DNA of 64,000 nt from an uncultured Bacteroidia bacterium. GTDB taxonomy: Bacteria; Bacteroidota; Bacteroidia; J057; CALLMJ01. The position numbers and the translations under genes were made by a program. Positions 37,510 through 45,787 of this stretch are shown here, piece after piece; the first letter of the stretch is position 1, and each line of letters begins with the position of its first letter. The DNA lies in the NCBI GenBank assembly GCA_938005475.1, contig CALLNY010000018.1:36221-100220 (forward strand), written 5' to 3'. The notes under the pieces are model-generated. The model ran no database searches, had not been told where the DNA came from, and worked only from the letters and a program-made list of their open reading frames with translations.

Positions 37510-37540
37510 AAATAAAAAAAGCTGTCAATGACAGCCTTTT
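37510..37540 (-). terminator. terminator of ppiD
   Basis: Read on the minus strand: AAAAGGCTGT, loop, ACAGC followed by TTTTTTTATTTTTT. Arms GCTGT (37521-37525) and ACAGC (37531-37535) are flanked by A and T runs that extend the stem. It is 20-50 bases past the ppiD stop. Confidence 0.75.
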
Positions 37541-37559
37541 AAAGATTAAAATCTATTTT

Positions 37560-39725
37560 TTAGAACTGATATTTATATCTAAAATCCCTAACTTTAGCGT
37601 AGTTTTTAAGGGCAGGATTAATTTTTCCCATCAGTTGGTTCTTACGGGTATTGAGCAAGGTAGTTTGTTGATTTTTAATCGTTTGGTCGTCAATAGTTTG
37701 AGGAGGATTTACTTTTGTAACTTTTATCATATATATTCCTGTCAAACCTATAACGGGTTTATTGGTTACGGTATTTTCTTTCATTCCGATTACTTTACCG
37801 AGTACAATGGGGTCATTTCCAATACCTGGAATAATAGGGTTTGCTACGGAAATTTCATCAGCTTTAGATACGAAGGCACCTGTTCCATATTTTGATTTTA
37901 GGGATTCAAAGTCAGCACCTGAAAATCCTTGCATTTTTTGTAAGATGATTTTAGCTTTTGCTTGATTGATGACACGAGGCTTAATTTGTTCTTTTATTTC
38001 GGATAGAGGTTTATAACCTTCTTCTACTTTATCTTTAATGTAGGCTACTACATAGGCATTATCTGTAACTTTTACACCAGATAAGTCACCTTTTTTGCCA
38101 GTTAATGCCCAGCGAGCAATTTCTTTACCACCTTGAAGACCAGCAATTTGTTGTGTATTAGGATTTAAAGGTTGAGAGATACGCATATCGAATCCTTTTT
38201 GAATAGCGATTTTTTCAAAATTTTCTGAATTGATGGCTGCTGCGGCAAATTCTAATGCTTGTCTTTCAATTTGTTTTTCTGTCTCAGAACTAGCAAAAAT
38301 TTCTTTGGCTATCACTAATATACGCATCAAACGGCTATCTTTTTCAACGACTTCAACAATATGGAAACCTTGGTTAGATTGAATAGGACCGACAATCGTT
38401 CCAACGGGTACATTTTTCAGAGCTTTATCAAAATCGTTCCCGTACTGTCCTCTACTTATCCAACCTAATTCACCGCTCATAAACTTTGTTTGTTGATCTT
38501 CTGAATTTTCTGCGGCTAACATAGCGAAATTGTCCTTGTTTACTTTCGCCTTAATTTCATTAGCTTTTTTCTGTGCTTGTAAGGTATCTCCTTTAAAACC
38601 AATAAAAATATGTTTAATTTTGTATGCAGGTAAAGTATCATTTTTGATTTCCGCTACTTTAATTATTTTATAGAAATTTCCATCTAAAAAGGGACCTATA
38701 ATACTATCATTTTTAGCATTACCGACATAATTTTTAGTAACAAAATCTAGCTGTCCAATACTTTTGAAGGTATTGTCTATTGGCAAATCAGATTTTGAAG
38801 CTGCATAAGCGGAGTCATCTTTTACAAGAGTTGTCCATTCTTCTTTAGCTCTTAATATTTCTTTATAAACGTAGGCTGTATCCTTAGCAGACGGAATTTT
38901 AGGGAACATTACATATTTGATAGTTGCTTCAGGATACTCTTGTTTAAATTGTTCTTTATGTTCATTATAATAATTCGAGTAATCGTTATCTGTTACAACT
39001 ACTTGTGAGTCGGGAACGCTAGCAAAATTTACTGCAAGGTATTCAATATTGTATTTAGTATTATCTTCAATGTATTTTCGTTTAGCTTCAGCTTTGGATA
39101 CGAAAGCTGAGGAAGTAAACATATTATTAAATTTTTCTTGGAGGCGATTTCTAAATAAATAATCTTCCAGATTTCTAAGAAAATTTTCAATTTGGGGATT
39201 AGTTTTAGCGGCATCTAGCGTTTTTTTGACTTCATTTACATCCCAAGGTTTCTGACCATAGTTCGTAAAAAGTTGCATAACAATTGGGTTAGGATTATCA
39301 CCTACAAACATGTTGTAGATTTCTTCCCCTGATACATTAAGCCCTAATGGTTCAGATTGATTAGCATAAATTCTATCCATTAAAATGGTTTCCCACGCTT
39401 GGTTTAGAACCATATCACGGGTTTGGTCATCAATAGGACCGTTTTGAGATTGATTGTTTAGATATTCTTGATATTTTTTATTTAGTTCTTCATAAGAAAT
39501 TTTTTTTCCAAGCACTTCTCCTACGTTAACTGAACGGTCAAAGAAAATATCTAAACTGTTTACTGCACTGGAAACAATAAAACCAAACAAAGCTAACCCT
39601 AAGAAAGAAATGAGTAAGCCTTGTCTTTCACGTATTCTGGAAATAATCGTTTTTTGCTCTTGTAATTCGGGGTTTACGGTTTCTTGTAGATTTTTTTTTC
39701 TTTCTTGTTCTTTCTCTGAAGCCAT
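37560..39725 (-). CDS. ppiD: PpiD-like membrane-anchored periplasmic peptidyl-prolyl isomerase
   Basis: A 721-residue folding factor. A short cytoplasmic N terminus and one membrane helix (LISFLGLALFGFIVSSAVNSL, about 34-54) precede a SurA-N-like chaperone domain (60-220). A parvulin PPIase domain follows at about 365-470 (YKIKHIFIGFKG, MSGELGWISRGQYGNDFD, IQSNQGFHIVEVVEKDS), and then a degenerate second parvulin-like part (480-640). This is the normal PpiD layout in Bacteroidota, where it assists proteins leaving the Sec translocon. Promoter TTTG-N20-TATTTTTG lies just upstream, within the gap after panD. Confidence 0.88.
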   Translation of the reverse strand: MASEKEQERKKNLQETVNPELQEQKTIISRIRERQGLLISFLGLALFGFIVSSAVNSLDIFFDRSVNVGEVLGKKISYEELNKKYQEYLNNQSQNGPIDDQTRDMVLNQAWETILMDRIYANQSEPLGLNVSGEEIYNMFVGDNPNPIVMQLFTNYGQKPWDVNEVKKTLDAAKTNPQIENFLRNLEDYLFRNRLQEKFNNMFTSSAFVSKAEAKRKYIEDNTKYNIEYLAVNFASVPDSQVVVTDNDYSNYYNEHKEQFKQEYPEATIKYVMFPKIPSAKDTAYVYKEILRAKEEWTTLVKDDSAYAASKSDLPIDNTFKSIGQLDFVTKNYVGNAKNDSIIGPFLDGNFYKIIKVAEIKNDTLPAYKIKHIFIGFKGDTLQAQKKANEIKAKVNKDNFAMLAAENSEDQQTKFMSGELGWISRGQYGNDFDKALKNVPVGTIVGPIQSNQGFHIVEVVEKDSRLMRILVIAKEIFASSETEKQIERQALEFAAAAINSENFEKIAIQKGFDMRISQPLNPNTQQIAGLQGGKEIARWALTGKKGDLSGVKVTDNAYVVAYIKDKVEEGYKPLSEIKEQIKPRVINQAKAKIILQKMQGFSGADFESLKSKYGTGAFVSKADEISVANPIIPGIGNDPIVLGKVIGMKENTVTNKPVIGLTGIYMIKVTKVNPPQTIDDQTIKNQQTTLLNTRKNQLMGKINPALKNYAKVRDFRYKYQF

Positions 39726-39752
39726 CGCTATATCCTTACAATTTTAAGTCCG

Positions 39753-39784
39753 CAAAAATAATGATTTTAAAACAAATGACCAAA
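39753..39784 (-). promoter_or_regulatory. promoter of ppiD
   Basis: Minus strand TTTG (complement of 39781-39784), 20 bases, then TATTTTTG (complement of 39753-39760) followed by C; 27 bases before the start codon. Confidence 0.68.
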
Positions 39785-39788
39785 AATA

Positions 39789-40172
39789 TTAAAAATAACC
39801 TTGTATGGTTTGATTTATTACCTCAATTACACGATTATTTTCATCAACCAGAACGGTTTTTGAGGTGAAGCCTTCAATTTCATTAGGAGCTAAATAAGTG
39901 TAGGAAATAATAATGACAAGGTCACCGGGATGGAAATGCCTTGCGGCTGCGCCATTCAAACATATTACGCCACTATTTTCTTTACCTTCAATAATATAAG
40001 TTTCAACTCTAGCTCCTGTAGAAATATTCAATACCTGAACACGCATATGTGGGAACATGCCAGCGGCTTTTAATAAAGCCTTATCAATCGTGACACTCCC
40101 CTTATAATTTAAATCTGCTTCTGTTACCTTTGCTCTATGAATTTTAGAGTGAAATACCTCAAAAAATGCCAT
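39789..40172 (-). CDS. panD: aspartate 1-decarboxylase (pyruvoyl enzyme)
   Basis: Makes beta-alanine for pantothenate and coenzyme A. 127 residues, normal length. The self-cleavage site is NYKGSVTID: cleavage between Gly25 and Ser26 would form the pyruvoyl group. Other family blocks: KIHRAKVTEADL, GARVETYIIEGKENSGVICLNGAAAR (key residues Tyr58-like and the NGAAAR turn), and PGDLVIIISYTYL. It has a good promoter of its own; the other pan genes are not in the window. Confidence 0.95.
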   Translation of the reverse strand: MAFFEVFHSKIHRAKVTEADLNYKGSVTIDKALLKAAGMFPHMRVQVLNISTGARVETYIIEGKENSGVICLNGAAARHFHPGDLVIIISYTYLAPNEIEGFTSKTVLVDENNRVIEVINQTIQGYF

Positions 40173-40187
40173 TCTTCAAATAACCTG

Positions 40188-40218
40188 CAAAGTTAACGAT
40201 AATTACTGAATTATACAA
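40188..40218 (-). promoter_or_regulatory. promoter of panD
   Basis: Minus strand TTG (complement of 40216-40218), 20 bases, then TAACTTTG (complement of 40188-40195) followed by C; 15 bases before the start codon. Confidence 0.65.
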
Positions 40219-40266
40219 GTTCTGTATTTTGATTTTTAAAAACGTTCCTTGGTTTTAAAAATTTAA

Positions 40267-40275
40267 TATTTTTGC
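40267..40275 (+). promoter_or_regulatory. candidate -7 box of the response-regulator gene
   Basis: TATTTTTGC, an exact -7 match ending 4 bases before ATG 40280, which would give an almost leaderless mRNA. A TTG at 40249-40251 is only 15 bases away, short of the usual 19-20. Confidence 0.42.
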
Positions 40276-40279
40276 AAAC

Positions 40280-41641
40280 ATGCAAAGTATATTGATTATT
40301 GATGACGAGCGTAGTATCCGTAACATATTAAAAGAAATTTTACAATATGAATCTTATCAAGTAGAGGATGCAAAAGATGGAAAAGAGGGTTTAGAAAAGC
40401 TAAAAAATAAACATTATGACTTAGTAATATGCGATATCAAAATGCCTGGGATAGATGGGATGGAAGTATTGGAGAGAGCCAAAGAACTTAGAGAAGATAT
40501 ACAATTTATAATGATATCGGGTCATGGTACTACAGAGACTGCGGTAGAAGCTACAAAGAAAGGAGCTTTTGATTACATTGAAAAGCCCCCCGATATGAAT
40601 CGGTTGCTGGTTTCTGTAAGGAATGCTCTCGAGAAAAAATCATTAGTTGTAGAGACGAGAATATTAAAAAAGAAGATTGAAAAATCTACTCAAATCATCG
40701 GGGTATCAGAGTCAATACGACAAATTTTAGAGACAGCACAAAAAGTAGCGGCAACGGATGCACGCGTTCTTATTTTAGGGCCTAATGGTTCTGGAAAAGA
40801 ACTTTTTGCAAAATACATTCATGAGCACTCCAATCGTAGTAAATCTCCATTAGTAGAAGTAAATTGTGCGGCAATACCATCAGAATTAATTGAGTCCGAG
40901 CTTTTCGGGCATGAGAAAGGTGCTTTTACGTCGGCTATCAAACAACGTATTGGTAAGTTTGAACAAGCCCATGGCGGTACTTTATTTTTAGATGAAATTG
41001 GAGATATGTCTTTATCAGCACAAGCAAAAGTGTTAAGAGCTTTACAGGAAAATAAAATTACACGTGTGGGTGGAGAAAAAGAAATTCCTATCAATGTACG
41101 CGTGATTGCCGCAACCAATAAAGATATACAAAAAGAAATTGTACTTGGTAATTTCAGAGAAGATTTGTTTCACCGATTAGGAGTGGTTATTTTAAATATA
41201 CCACCTTTGAAGGAGAGAAAAGAAGATATACCTTTACTTGCTGAACATTTTATTCAACAAATTTGTGAGGAGTATAATTATCCAATAAAAAAAATAACAA
41301 ATGAAGCAATAGATTTATTAAAAACATTAAACTGGACAGGAAATATTCGCGAGTTCAGGAATGTAATAGAGCGTTTAATTATTTTTTGTGACCACACCAT
41401 CGAAGCAAAAGATATTGAGAAATATGTTCTTACTAATAGTCTTACCTATAAAAATGAGGAAGTTTATGAAAAATTTACAACGCTACAAGAGTTTATGAAT
41501 TTTTCAGAGAAAGAATTTTTAATTAGAAAACTAACAAAAAATCATTGGAATTTAGTTTTAACCGCTGAGGAGATTATGATTTCTCCTGAAGAACTGAACC
41601 AAAAAATCCAAAAGTATCAAATCCAAAAGGTTAATGGTTAA
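40280..41641 (+). CDS. sigma-54-dependent response regulator (NtrC/NtrX family)
   Basis: A 453-residue transcription activator. The receiver domain (1-120) has acidic Asp8/Asp9, the phosphorylation site Asp52 in VICDIKMPG, and the KP motif in YIEKPPD. The AAA+ sigma-54 activation domain (140-375) has Walker A GPNGSGKE, the sigma-54 contact loop GAFTSA (214-219; usual GAFTGA), Walker B TLFLDEIGD and the arginine-finger region FREDLFHRLGV. The C-terminal HTH (about 400-453) is short and poorly conserved. No sensor kinase gene adjoins it. Related Bacteroidota regulators commonly carry the same Ser in the loop. A sigma-54-like promoter upstream of groES at 52.8 kb is a possible target, but this is inference. 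Confidence 0.92.
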   Translation: MQSILIIDDERSIRNILKEILQYESYQVEDAKDGKEGLEKLKNKHYDLVICDIKMPGIDGMEVLERAKELREDIQFIMISGHGTTETAVEATKKGAFDYIEKPPDMNRLLVSVRNALEKKSLVVETRILKKKIEKSTQIIGVSESIRQILETAQKVAATDARVLILGPNGSGKELFAKYIHEHSNRSKSPLVEVNCAAIPSELIESELFGHEKGAFTSAIKQRIGKFEQAHGGTLFLDEIGDMSLSAQAKVLRALQENKITRVGGEKEIPINVRVIAATNKDIQKEIVLGNFREDLFHRLGVVILNIPPLKERKEDIPLLAEHFIQQICEEYNYPIKKITNEAIDLLKTLNWTGNIREFRNVIERLIIFCDHTIEAKDIEKYVLTNSLTYKNEEVYEKFTTLQEFMNFSEKEFLIRKLTKNHWNLVLTAEEIMISPEELNQKIQKYQIQKVNG

Positions 41642-41736
41642 ATTTTTGTAAAATAATCACGATTATGTGGATAGATTTTTTTGATAAAAAAAAATAAATT
41701 TGGAACTTTGCATACATAAGATAAAAATATACAAAT

Positions 41737-42498
41737 ATGTCAAGAAAGTTAGTAGTAGCAAATTGGAAGATGAACTTAACGTTGGAGGATTCAAAAGATT
41801 TAATACAAAAGGTGGCAAATAGTGTATCATTTCATGCATATGTAGTGATTGCGGCTCCTGCTGCTTATTTACATCCTCTAAAAGATTTTATTGTAGGGAA
41901 AAAAAATATACATTTAGCGGCTCAGAACGTTCATCATGAAGAGTTTGGTGCGTTTACTGGAGAACTATCAGCACCAATGTTGGCTTCCCTTGGTATCGAG
42001 TATTGCATTATAGGGCATTCTGAACGTAGAATTCATTTTAAAGAAAAAAATGAAATATTAGCCCAAAAAGTATCTCAGTTATTCAAGCATGGTATTTGTC
42101 CTATTTATTGTGTTGGAGAAACGTTAGAACAGAGAGAAAAAGGTAAGACCTACGATGTAGTCAAAAAGCAAATTAAAGAAGGTCTTTTTCATTTAAAGGA
42201 TGAAGAGATAGAGCAAATCATAATTGCTTATGAGCCTGTATGGGCTATTGGAACCGGAAAAAATGCAACTCCTGAGCAGGCAGAGGAAGTGCATGCTTTT
42301 ATCCGTAAATATATTACCCAAAAGTATGGTGAAGAAGTTGCGGATGAAATTCCATTGCTTTATGGGGGGTCAATTACAGCACAAAATGCGAAATCTTTAT
42401 TTGAGAAGCCCAGTATTGATGGTGGTTTAGTTGGGGGAGCAAGTTTAAACGCAGAAGACTTTATTCAAATTATTAAAGCCAACTTTCCCGATAAGTAA
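41737..42498 (+). CDS. tpiA: triosephosphate isomerase
   Basis: Glycolytic enzyme interconverting dihydroxyacetone phosphate and glyceraldehyde 3-phosphate. 253 residues. Catalytic Lys in ANWKMNLT, His in YCIIGHSERR, Glu in IAYEPVWAIGTGKNATPEQA, phosphate-binding LLYGGSITAQNA and GGLVGGASL are all present. The cytoplasmic TIM barrel appears intact. plsY starts 3 bases after it, and the run tpiA-plsY-phosphatase-TrpF-like is closely spaced enough to be an operon. Confidence 0.97.
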   Translation: MSRKLVVANWKMNLTLEDSKDLIQKVANSVSFHAYVVIAAPAAYLHPLKDFIVGKKNIHLAAQNVHHEEFGAFTGELSAPMLASLGIEYCIIGHSERRIHFKEKNEILAQKVSQLFKHGICPIYCVGETLEQREKGKTYDVVKKQIKEGLFHLKDEEIEQIIIAYEPVWAIGTGKNATPEQAEEVHAFIRKYITQKYGEEVADEIPLLYGGSITAQNAKSLFEKPSIDGGLVGGASLNAEDFIQIIKANFPDK

Positions 42499-42501
42499 TT
42501 T

Positions 42502-43140
42502 ATGTTTTGGTTAGGCATTGCCCTTGCTTATCTTTTAGGTTCTTTACCTTTCTCGGTATGGATAAGTAAATATTTCTATAAAACAGATATAAGAACACTA
42601 GGCAGTGGTAATGCGGGTAGTACAAACATGTATAGAAACTTTGGTTTTAAAGCAGGTTTTGCGACTCAAGTTTTAGATATCCTAAAATCTTTACTAGCCA
42701 CTTTATTACCAATTATTTTAGAAATTGATACTAACCTTCCTTTAACACTGAGCTTGCTACTTTTTGGGGGGGTATCTGTTTTAGGGCATGTATATCCCGT
42801 TTTTGCAAATTTTAAAGGAGGCAAAGGGGTGAATTCTATACTGGGCATGATGCTAGCCATAGCTCCTATTTATACTTTGCTCTGCTTGTTAGTCTTCTTT
42901 ATCGTGTTATGGATATGGGAATATGTATCGTTAGGTTCTATATTAGCTACTTTTAGTTTTGTAGTTTTTCAATTGATTGCTTATCTTATCAATTATTCCT
43001 TTGATGAGATTTTGTTTTTTGTGGGATTAGGTTTATTTTTGTTCATTGTTTTTACACATCGAGAAAATATTCAAAGAATACGAAACGGAACGGAATCCAA
43101 AGCGAGCTTTATAAAAAAATTAAAAAGAAATAATGAGTAG
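42502..43140 (+). CDS. plsY: acyl-phosphate:glycerol-3-phosphate acyltransferase
   Basis: Inner membrane enzyme that starts phospholipid synthesis by acylating glycerol-3-phosphate, the relative of the triose phosphates made next door. 212 residues, about seven helices. Motifs: GSLPFSVWISKYF, the phosphate-binding GSGNAGSTNMYRNFG near residue 38, VFANFKGGKGVNSILG near 108, and THRENIQRIRNGTE near the C terminus. It overlaps the next gene by 8 bases. Confidence 0.95.
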   Translation: MFWLGIALAYLLGSLPFSVWISKYFYKTDIRTLGSGNAGSTNMYRNFGFKAGFATQVLDILKSLLATLLPIILEIDTNLPLTLSLLLFGGVSVLGHVYPVFANFKGGKGVNSILGMMLAIAPIYTLLCLLVFFIVLWIWEYVSLGSILATFSFVVFQLIAYLINYSFDEILFFVGLGLFLFIVFTHRENIQRIRNGTESKASFIKKLKRNNE

Positions 43141-44377
43141 TTTCAATGCATATAGAAGTAATGACCCTAACGTATTATTAGAACTTAAGCGCCAGGAGTC
43201 TCAGGCGATTTTAGATATTGTGCGTTGCACACAACCTAATATGCCTACACTAAATCTTATCTTAATCGTTATCAATACTATAAGAGCACAATTAGGAGTA
43301 AAAAAATTGACGTTACTTATATATGATGAGCAAAGTGATAGCATAAAAATTGAAAAGAATTACGGTTTTAAATGGAGTGCAGATGCACAATTCCAATTTC
43401 TAAAAGATATTACTGAAATTACTGATGCTAGCCAAATTAATTTACCTTTTATTAAGGAGCAAAAAGTAGAATATATTATTCCTATTATCAGGAATTTAGC
43501 ACCATTTGCTTGGTTTTTTATTGCAGATTTTGCAGATACAGAAGAAGAGAAACTTAATGACTTAATATTCATTGAAACAGTTGGAACCATTTTGGTGATA
43601 GCGATGGATAATGCTAAATTATTTGAAACTTTAATGAAACAACAAAAAATCAATCAAGAATTAGAATTAGCGGAAAAGATTCAAAGTCATTTATTACCAA
43701 GAAATCTTTCTGTACATCCTCAATTAGAAATAGCTACTTTTATCAAAGCGCATTATAAAGTGGGCGGAGATTTTTTTGATATTATAAAAATCAATGAGGA
43801 TGAAGTATTCTTCTGTATAGCAGACGTTTCAGGGAAAGGTATTTCTTCTGCCCTATTAGTTTCCAGCCTTCAGGCACATATTCATGCTCATTTAGCAAGA
43901 AGTACAACTAAACCTTCCATAAAATCCATTGTAGGACATCTGAATAAAAGTCTATTTGAACTTACCAACGGCGAAAAATTTGTCACTATTTTTTTAGGAA
44001 TTGTCAATTTCAGAAAGCGGTCTATTAGTTATGTAAATGCGGGGCATAATCCTCCTATTTTCTTAATTAAGAAAAAAATTGTTCATTTAGAAAATGGTTG
44101 TATTCCATTAGGGATTATGCCTATCACTAAAATTGAAGTGGGTAATTTACCCTTTTACGAAGGAGATGTATTATTCTGCTATACAGACGGTTTCAATGAA
44201 CAAGAAAATGCACAAGGTAGATTGTTAGGAATACAAACGATGATAGACTATTTAAAAAATACAAACATTCATTCTGCCCATCAAGTGATTGAAGATGCAG
44301 TATCTATTTATAATCAGTTTAAGCAAGGTTTTGATCCCGCAGACGATATGACCTTACTAACATTAAGATTTACATGA
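43133..44377 (+). CDS. SpoIIE/RsbU-type PP2C phosphatase with N-terminal GAF-like domain
   Basis: A 414-residue cytoplasmic signalling phosphatase. Residues 25-180 form a GAF-like sensor (PTLNLILIVINTIRAQLGVKKLTLLIYD, key pattern only). Residues 185-412 form the PP2C domain with metal-binding KVGGDFFDI, CIADVSGKGISSALLVS, YVNAGHNPP, FCYTDGFNE and DPADDMTLLTLRF, all acidic ligands present. Such enzymes usually reverse serine phosphorylation of anti-sigma-antagonist proteins in partner-switch systems. No antagonist or anti-sigma factor is encoded nearby. It overlaps plsY at its start and the TrpF-like gene (ATGA) at its end. Confidence 0.9.
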   Translation: MSSFNAYRSNDPNVLLELKRQESQAILDIVRCTQPNMPTLNLILIVINTIRAQLGVKKLTLLIYDEQSDSIKIEKNYGFKWSADAQFQFLKDITEITDASQINLPFIKEQKVEYIIPIIRNLAPFAWFFIADFADTEEEKLNDLIFIETVGTILVIAMDNAKLFETLMKQQKINQELELAEKIQSHLLPRNLSVHPQLEIATFIKAHYKVGGDFFDIIKINEDEVFFCIADVSGKGISSALLVSSLQAHIHAHLARSTTKPSIKSIVGHLNKSLFELTNGEKFVTIFLGIVNFRKRSISYVNAGHNPPIFLIKKKIVHLENGCIPLGIMPITKIEVGNLPFYEGDVLFCYTDGFNEQENAQGRLLGIQTMIDYLKNTNIHSAHQVIEDAVSIYNQFKQGFDPADDMTLLTLRFT

Positions 44378-44877
44378 TAAAAATTAACCATATTACGAAT
44401 TTGCATGATGCACGTTTTGCGGCGGCAGAAAAGGTAGATTTTATTTCATTTGCGCTGGGGAAAGGTAATCTTAAAAAAATCTCGTTAACAACCTATCAAG
44501 ATATTATTCAATGGATTGCAGGTACTTATGTCGTAGCAGATTTTGAAAAAGATTTTCGGTCTCTTTTAGAATTTTTAGATAAATCCATTCCTTATGATTT
44601 TATACAAATTCATGAAGATATATTATCACAGGTGCCCTCAAACTATTACAATCAAATAATTGTGAAAGTTGAAACAGAACATTCTGGATTAAAATATCTT
44701 CAGGAAGGCTTTATTGTAGAGTCTATATTGAATATTAATCAAGAAAAGCATTTCCGAATTATTGAAAAATTTGAACCTAAACAAGCTAATATCCATTACA
44801 GTTTAGAAGGTATATTTTTTTTAGAAAACTATGAGCTTGATTATGAGTTATTTAATGAGTGGAATAGAAATTTTTAA
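44374..44877 (+). CDS. divergent TrpF (phosphoribosylanthranilate isomerase)-like protein lacking the catalytic Cys
   Basis: A 167-residue protein whose first 30 residues read MIKINHITNLHDARFAAAEK, closely following the KICGITNLEDA start of TrpF. The catalytic Cys-Gly is replaced by Asn-His. It is also about 35 residues shorter than normal TrpF, and the C-terminal phosphate-binding Gly-Gly loop is not evident (ends SLEGIFFLENYELDYELF). A TIM-barrel relic with another role is likely; tryptophan synthesis activity is not expected. It is translationally coupled to the phosphatase, which may suggest a regulatory or scaffold job. Confidence 0.6.
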   Translation: MIKINHITNLHDARFAAAEKVDFISFALGKGNLKKISLTTYQDIIQWIAGTYVVADFEKDFRSLLEFLDKSIPYDFIQIHEDILSQVPSNYYNQIIVKVETEHSGLKYLQEGFIVESILNINQEKHFRIIEKFEPKQANIHYSLEGIFFLENYELDYELFNEWNRNF

Positions 44878-44885
44878 ATAAAAAA

Positions 44886-44917
44886 TTTGGAAATTCAATT
44901 ATAAAGTTTTATTTTTG
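44886..44917 (+). promoter_or_regulatory. strong promoter of an orphan small transcript
   Basis: TTTG at 44886-44889, a 20-base spacer, then TATTTTTG at 44910-44917. Full consensus match, with no coding gene downstream on this strand. Confidence 0.65.
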
Positions 44918-44921
44918 TACC

Positions 44922-45018
44922 GAAATTGATAAAAGACCATTGTCTTTTGTTTTAATTTTTTTATTTGTTTTCATAGTTTTACATTATTGAAGAGGAGACA
45001 TTTGTGCTCCTCTTTTTA
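44922..45018 (+). ncRNA. candidate small non-coding RNA of about 95 nt
   Basis: The unit starts just after a full-consensus promoter and ends at a rho-independent terminator. Stem 1 is AAAAGAC (44931-44937) with GTCTTTT (44942-44948), loop CATT. A U-rich single-stranded stretch (about 44949-44980) follows. The terminator stem is AGAGGAG (44991-44997) with CTCCTCT (45007-45013), followed by TTTTATTT. There is no ATG in the interval on this strand, and the next gene to the right lies on the other strand, so it is not a leader. Related gap: 44878-45228 is 351 bases without a coding gene and holds this unit and the 24-bp repeat. Confidence 0.55.
44991..45018 (+). terminator. rho-independent terminator of the candidate small RNA
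   Basis: Perfect 7-bp stem AGAGGAG/CTCCTCT (44991-44997 with 45007-45013), 9-base loop, then TTTTATTT. It could also end the tpiA-TrpF-like transcript, whose last stop is 114 bases upstream. Confidence 0.75.
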
Positions 45019-45083
45019 TTTCCATTATTAGCTTTATTGTCGTGTTTGCTTATCTCCATCTATTGAAATAATGAAGCAAGCCT

Positions 45084-45131
45084 AAAATACATTTTCTAGT
45101 ATTATATAAAATACATTTTCTAGTATTATAT
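45084..45131. repeat. two perfect tandem copies of a 24-bp unit
   Basis: 45084-45107 and 45108-45131 are identical (each AAAATAC, then ATTTTCTAGT, then ATTATAT). It lies in the non-coding gap between the small RNA and the DsrE gene. No open frame crosses it. Confidence 0.9.
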
Positions 45132-45228
45132 TAATAAATTTAGAAAGTTACCGTACTATGATAATGCGATTGGGGGTGAATAATAAATTGAAAATCAAAA
45201 TTTTATTAATTTATTAATTCATGTAAAG

Positions 45229-45783
45229 CTATCCAATAAATAGAGTAATTTTTGCTTTGGAGGCTTGTTGAATATAAGCGGCAACACCACAATAAGAAAG
45301 CCCGTCTATCATTTCTTCTTTGGTGATTCCCATCATTCCCATGGTCATTTGACAGGCATGTAAATTTACTCCTAATTCTAACGCATGTTGAACTAATTCA
45401 TCAAGAGGGGTTATGTGATGTTTTTTCATCATGAGTTTCATAAAGAAGGGTCCTAATCCGAACATATTCATTTTAGAGAGACCAATACCTTTTAGACCTT
45501 TGGGGGTAATTAGCATCATCATTTTTTCTAAAATTCCTTTTCCTTTAAAGATTTTCTTTTTTTGTAGTGCTAGTAGTCCCCACAGAGTAAAGAAAACATC
45601 TACTTTCATTCCAGAACTTGCGGCACCCGTAGCAATGATTAAAGCAGGCATTAGTTTATCTAAATCGTTAGAACTACATACTATTGAAACCGAATCTTCG
45701 GGTTGTCTTTTTTCTAAATTTTGTATTTTAAATTGTAACTCTTTCAGTAATTCTTGGTAATTAGTCTCAGAGACAGTTGTCAT
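45229..45783 (-). CDS. DsrE/DsrF/DrsH-like sulfur-carrier family protein
   Basis: A 184-residue protein of the DsrE-like family. It has an N-terminal helix (ELLKELQFKIQNLEKRQ), then SVSIVCSSNDLDKLMPALIIATGAASSGMKVDVFFTLWG (key residues Cys near 35 and the GAASSGM loop), GLSKMNMFGLGPFFMKLMM, and the conserved C-terminal Cys in NLHACQMTMGMMG. Such proteins usually accept or donate persulfide sulfur together with a TusA protein, which is encoded 4 bases upstream here. Electron or sulfur donors are not identified in the window. It is cytoplasmic; the Met-rich hydrophobic stretch suggests possible membrane contact. Confidence 0.87.
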   Translation of the reverse strand: MTTVSETNYQELLKELQFKIQNLEKRQPEDSVSIVCSSNDLDKLMPALIIATGAASSGMKVDVFFTLWGLLALQKKKIFKGKGILEKMMMLITPKGLKGIGLSKMNMFGLGPFFMKLMMKKHHITPLDELVQHALELGVNLHACQMTMGMMGITKEEMIDGLSYCGVAAYIQQASKAKITLFIG

Positions 45784-45787
45784 ATTT

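Noticed and set aside
41681..41710. A promoter for tpiA
   Set aside because: TAAATTTG is present at 41695-41702, but the TTG elements are too close, and the box at the right distance lacks the TA. Not strong enough to list.
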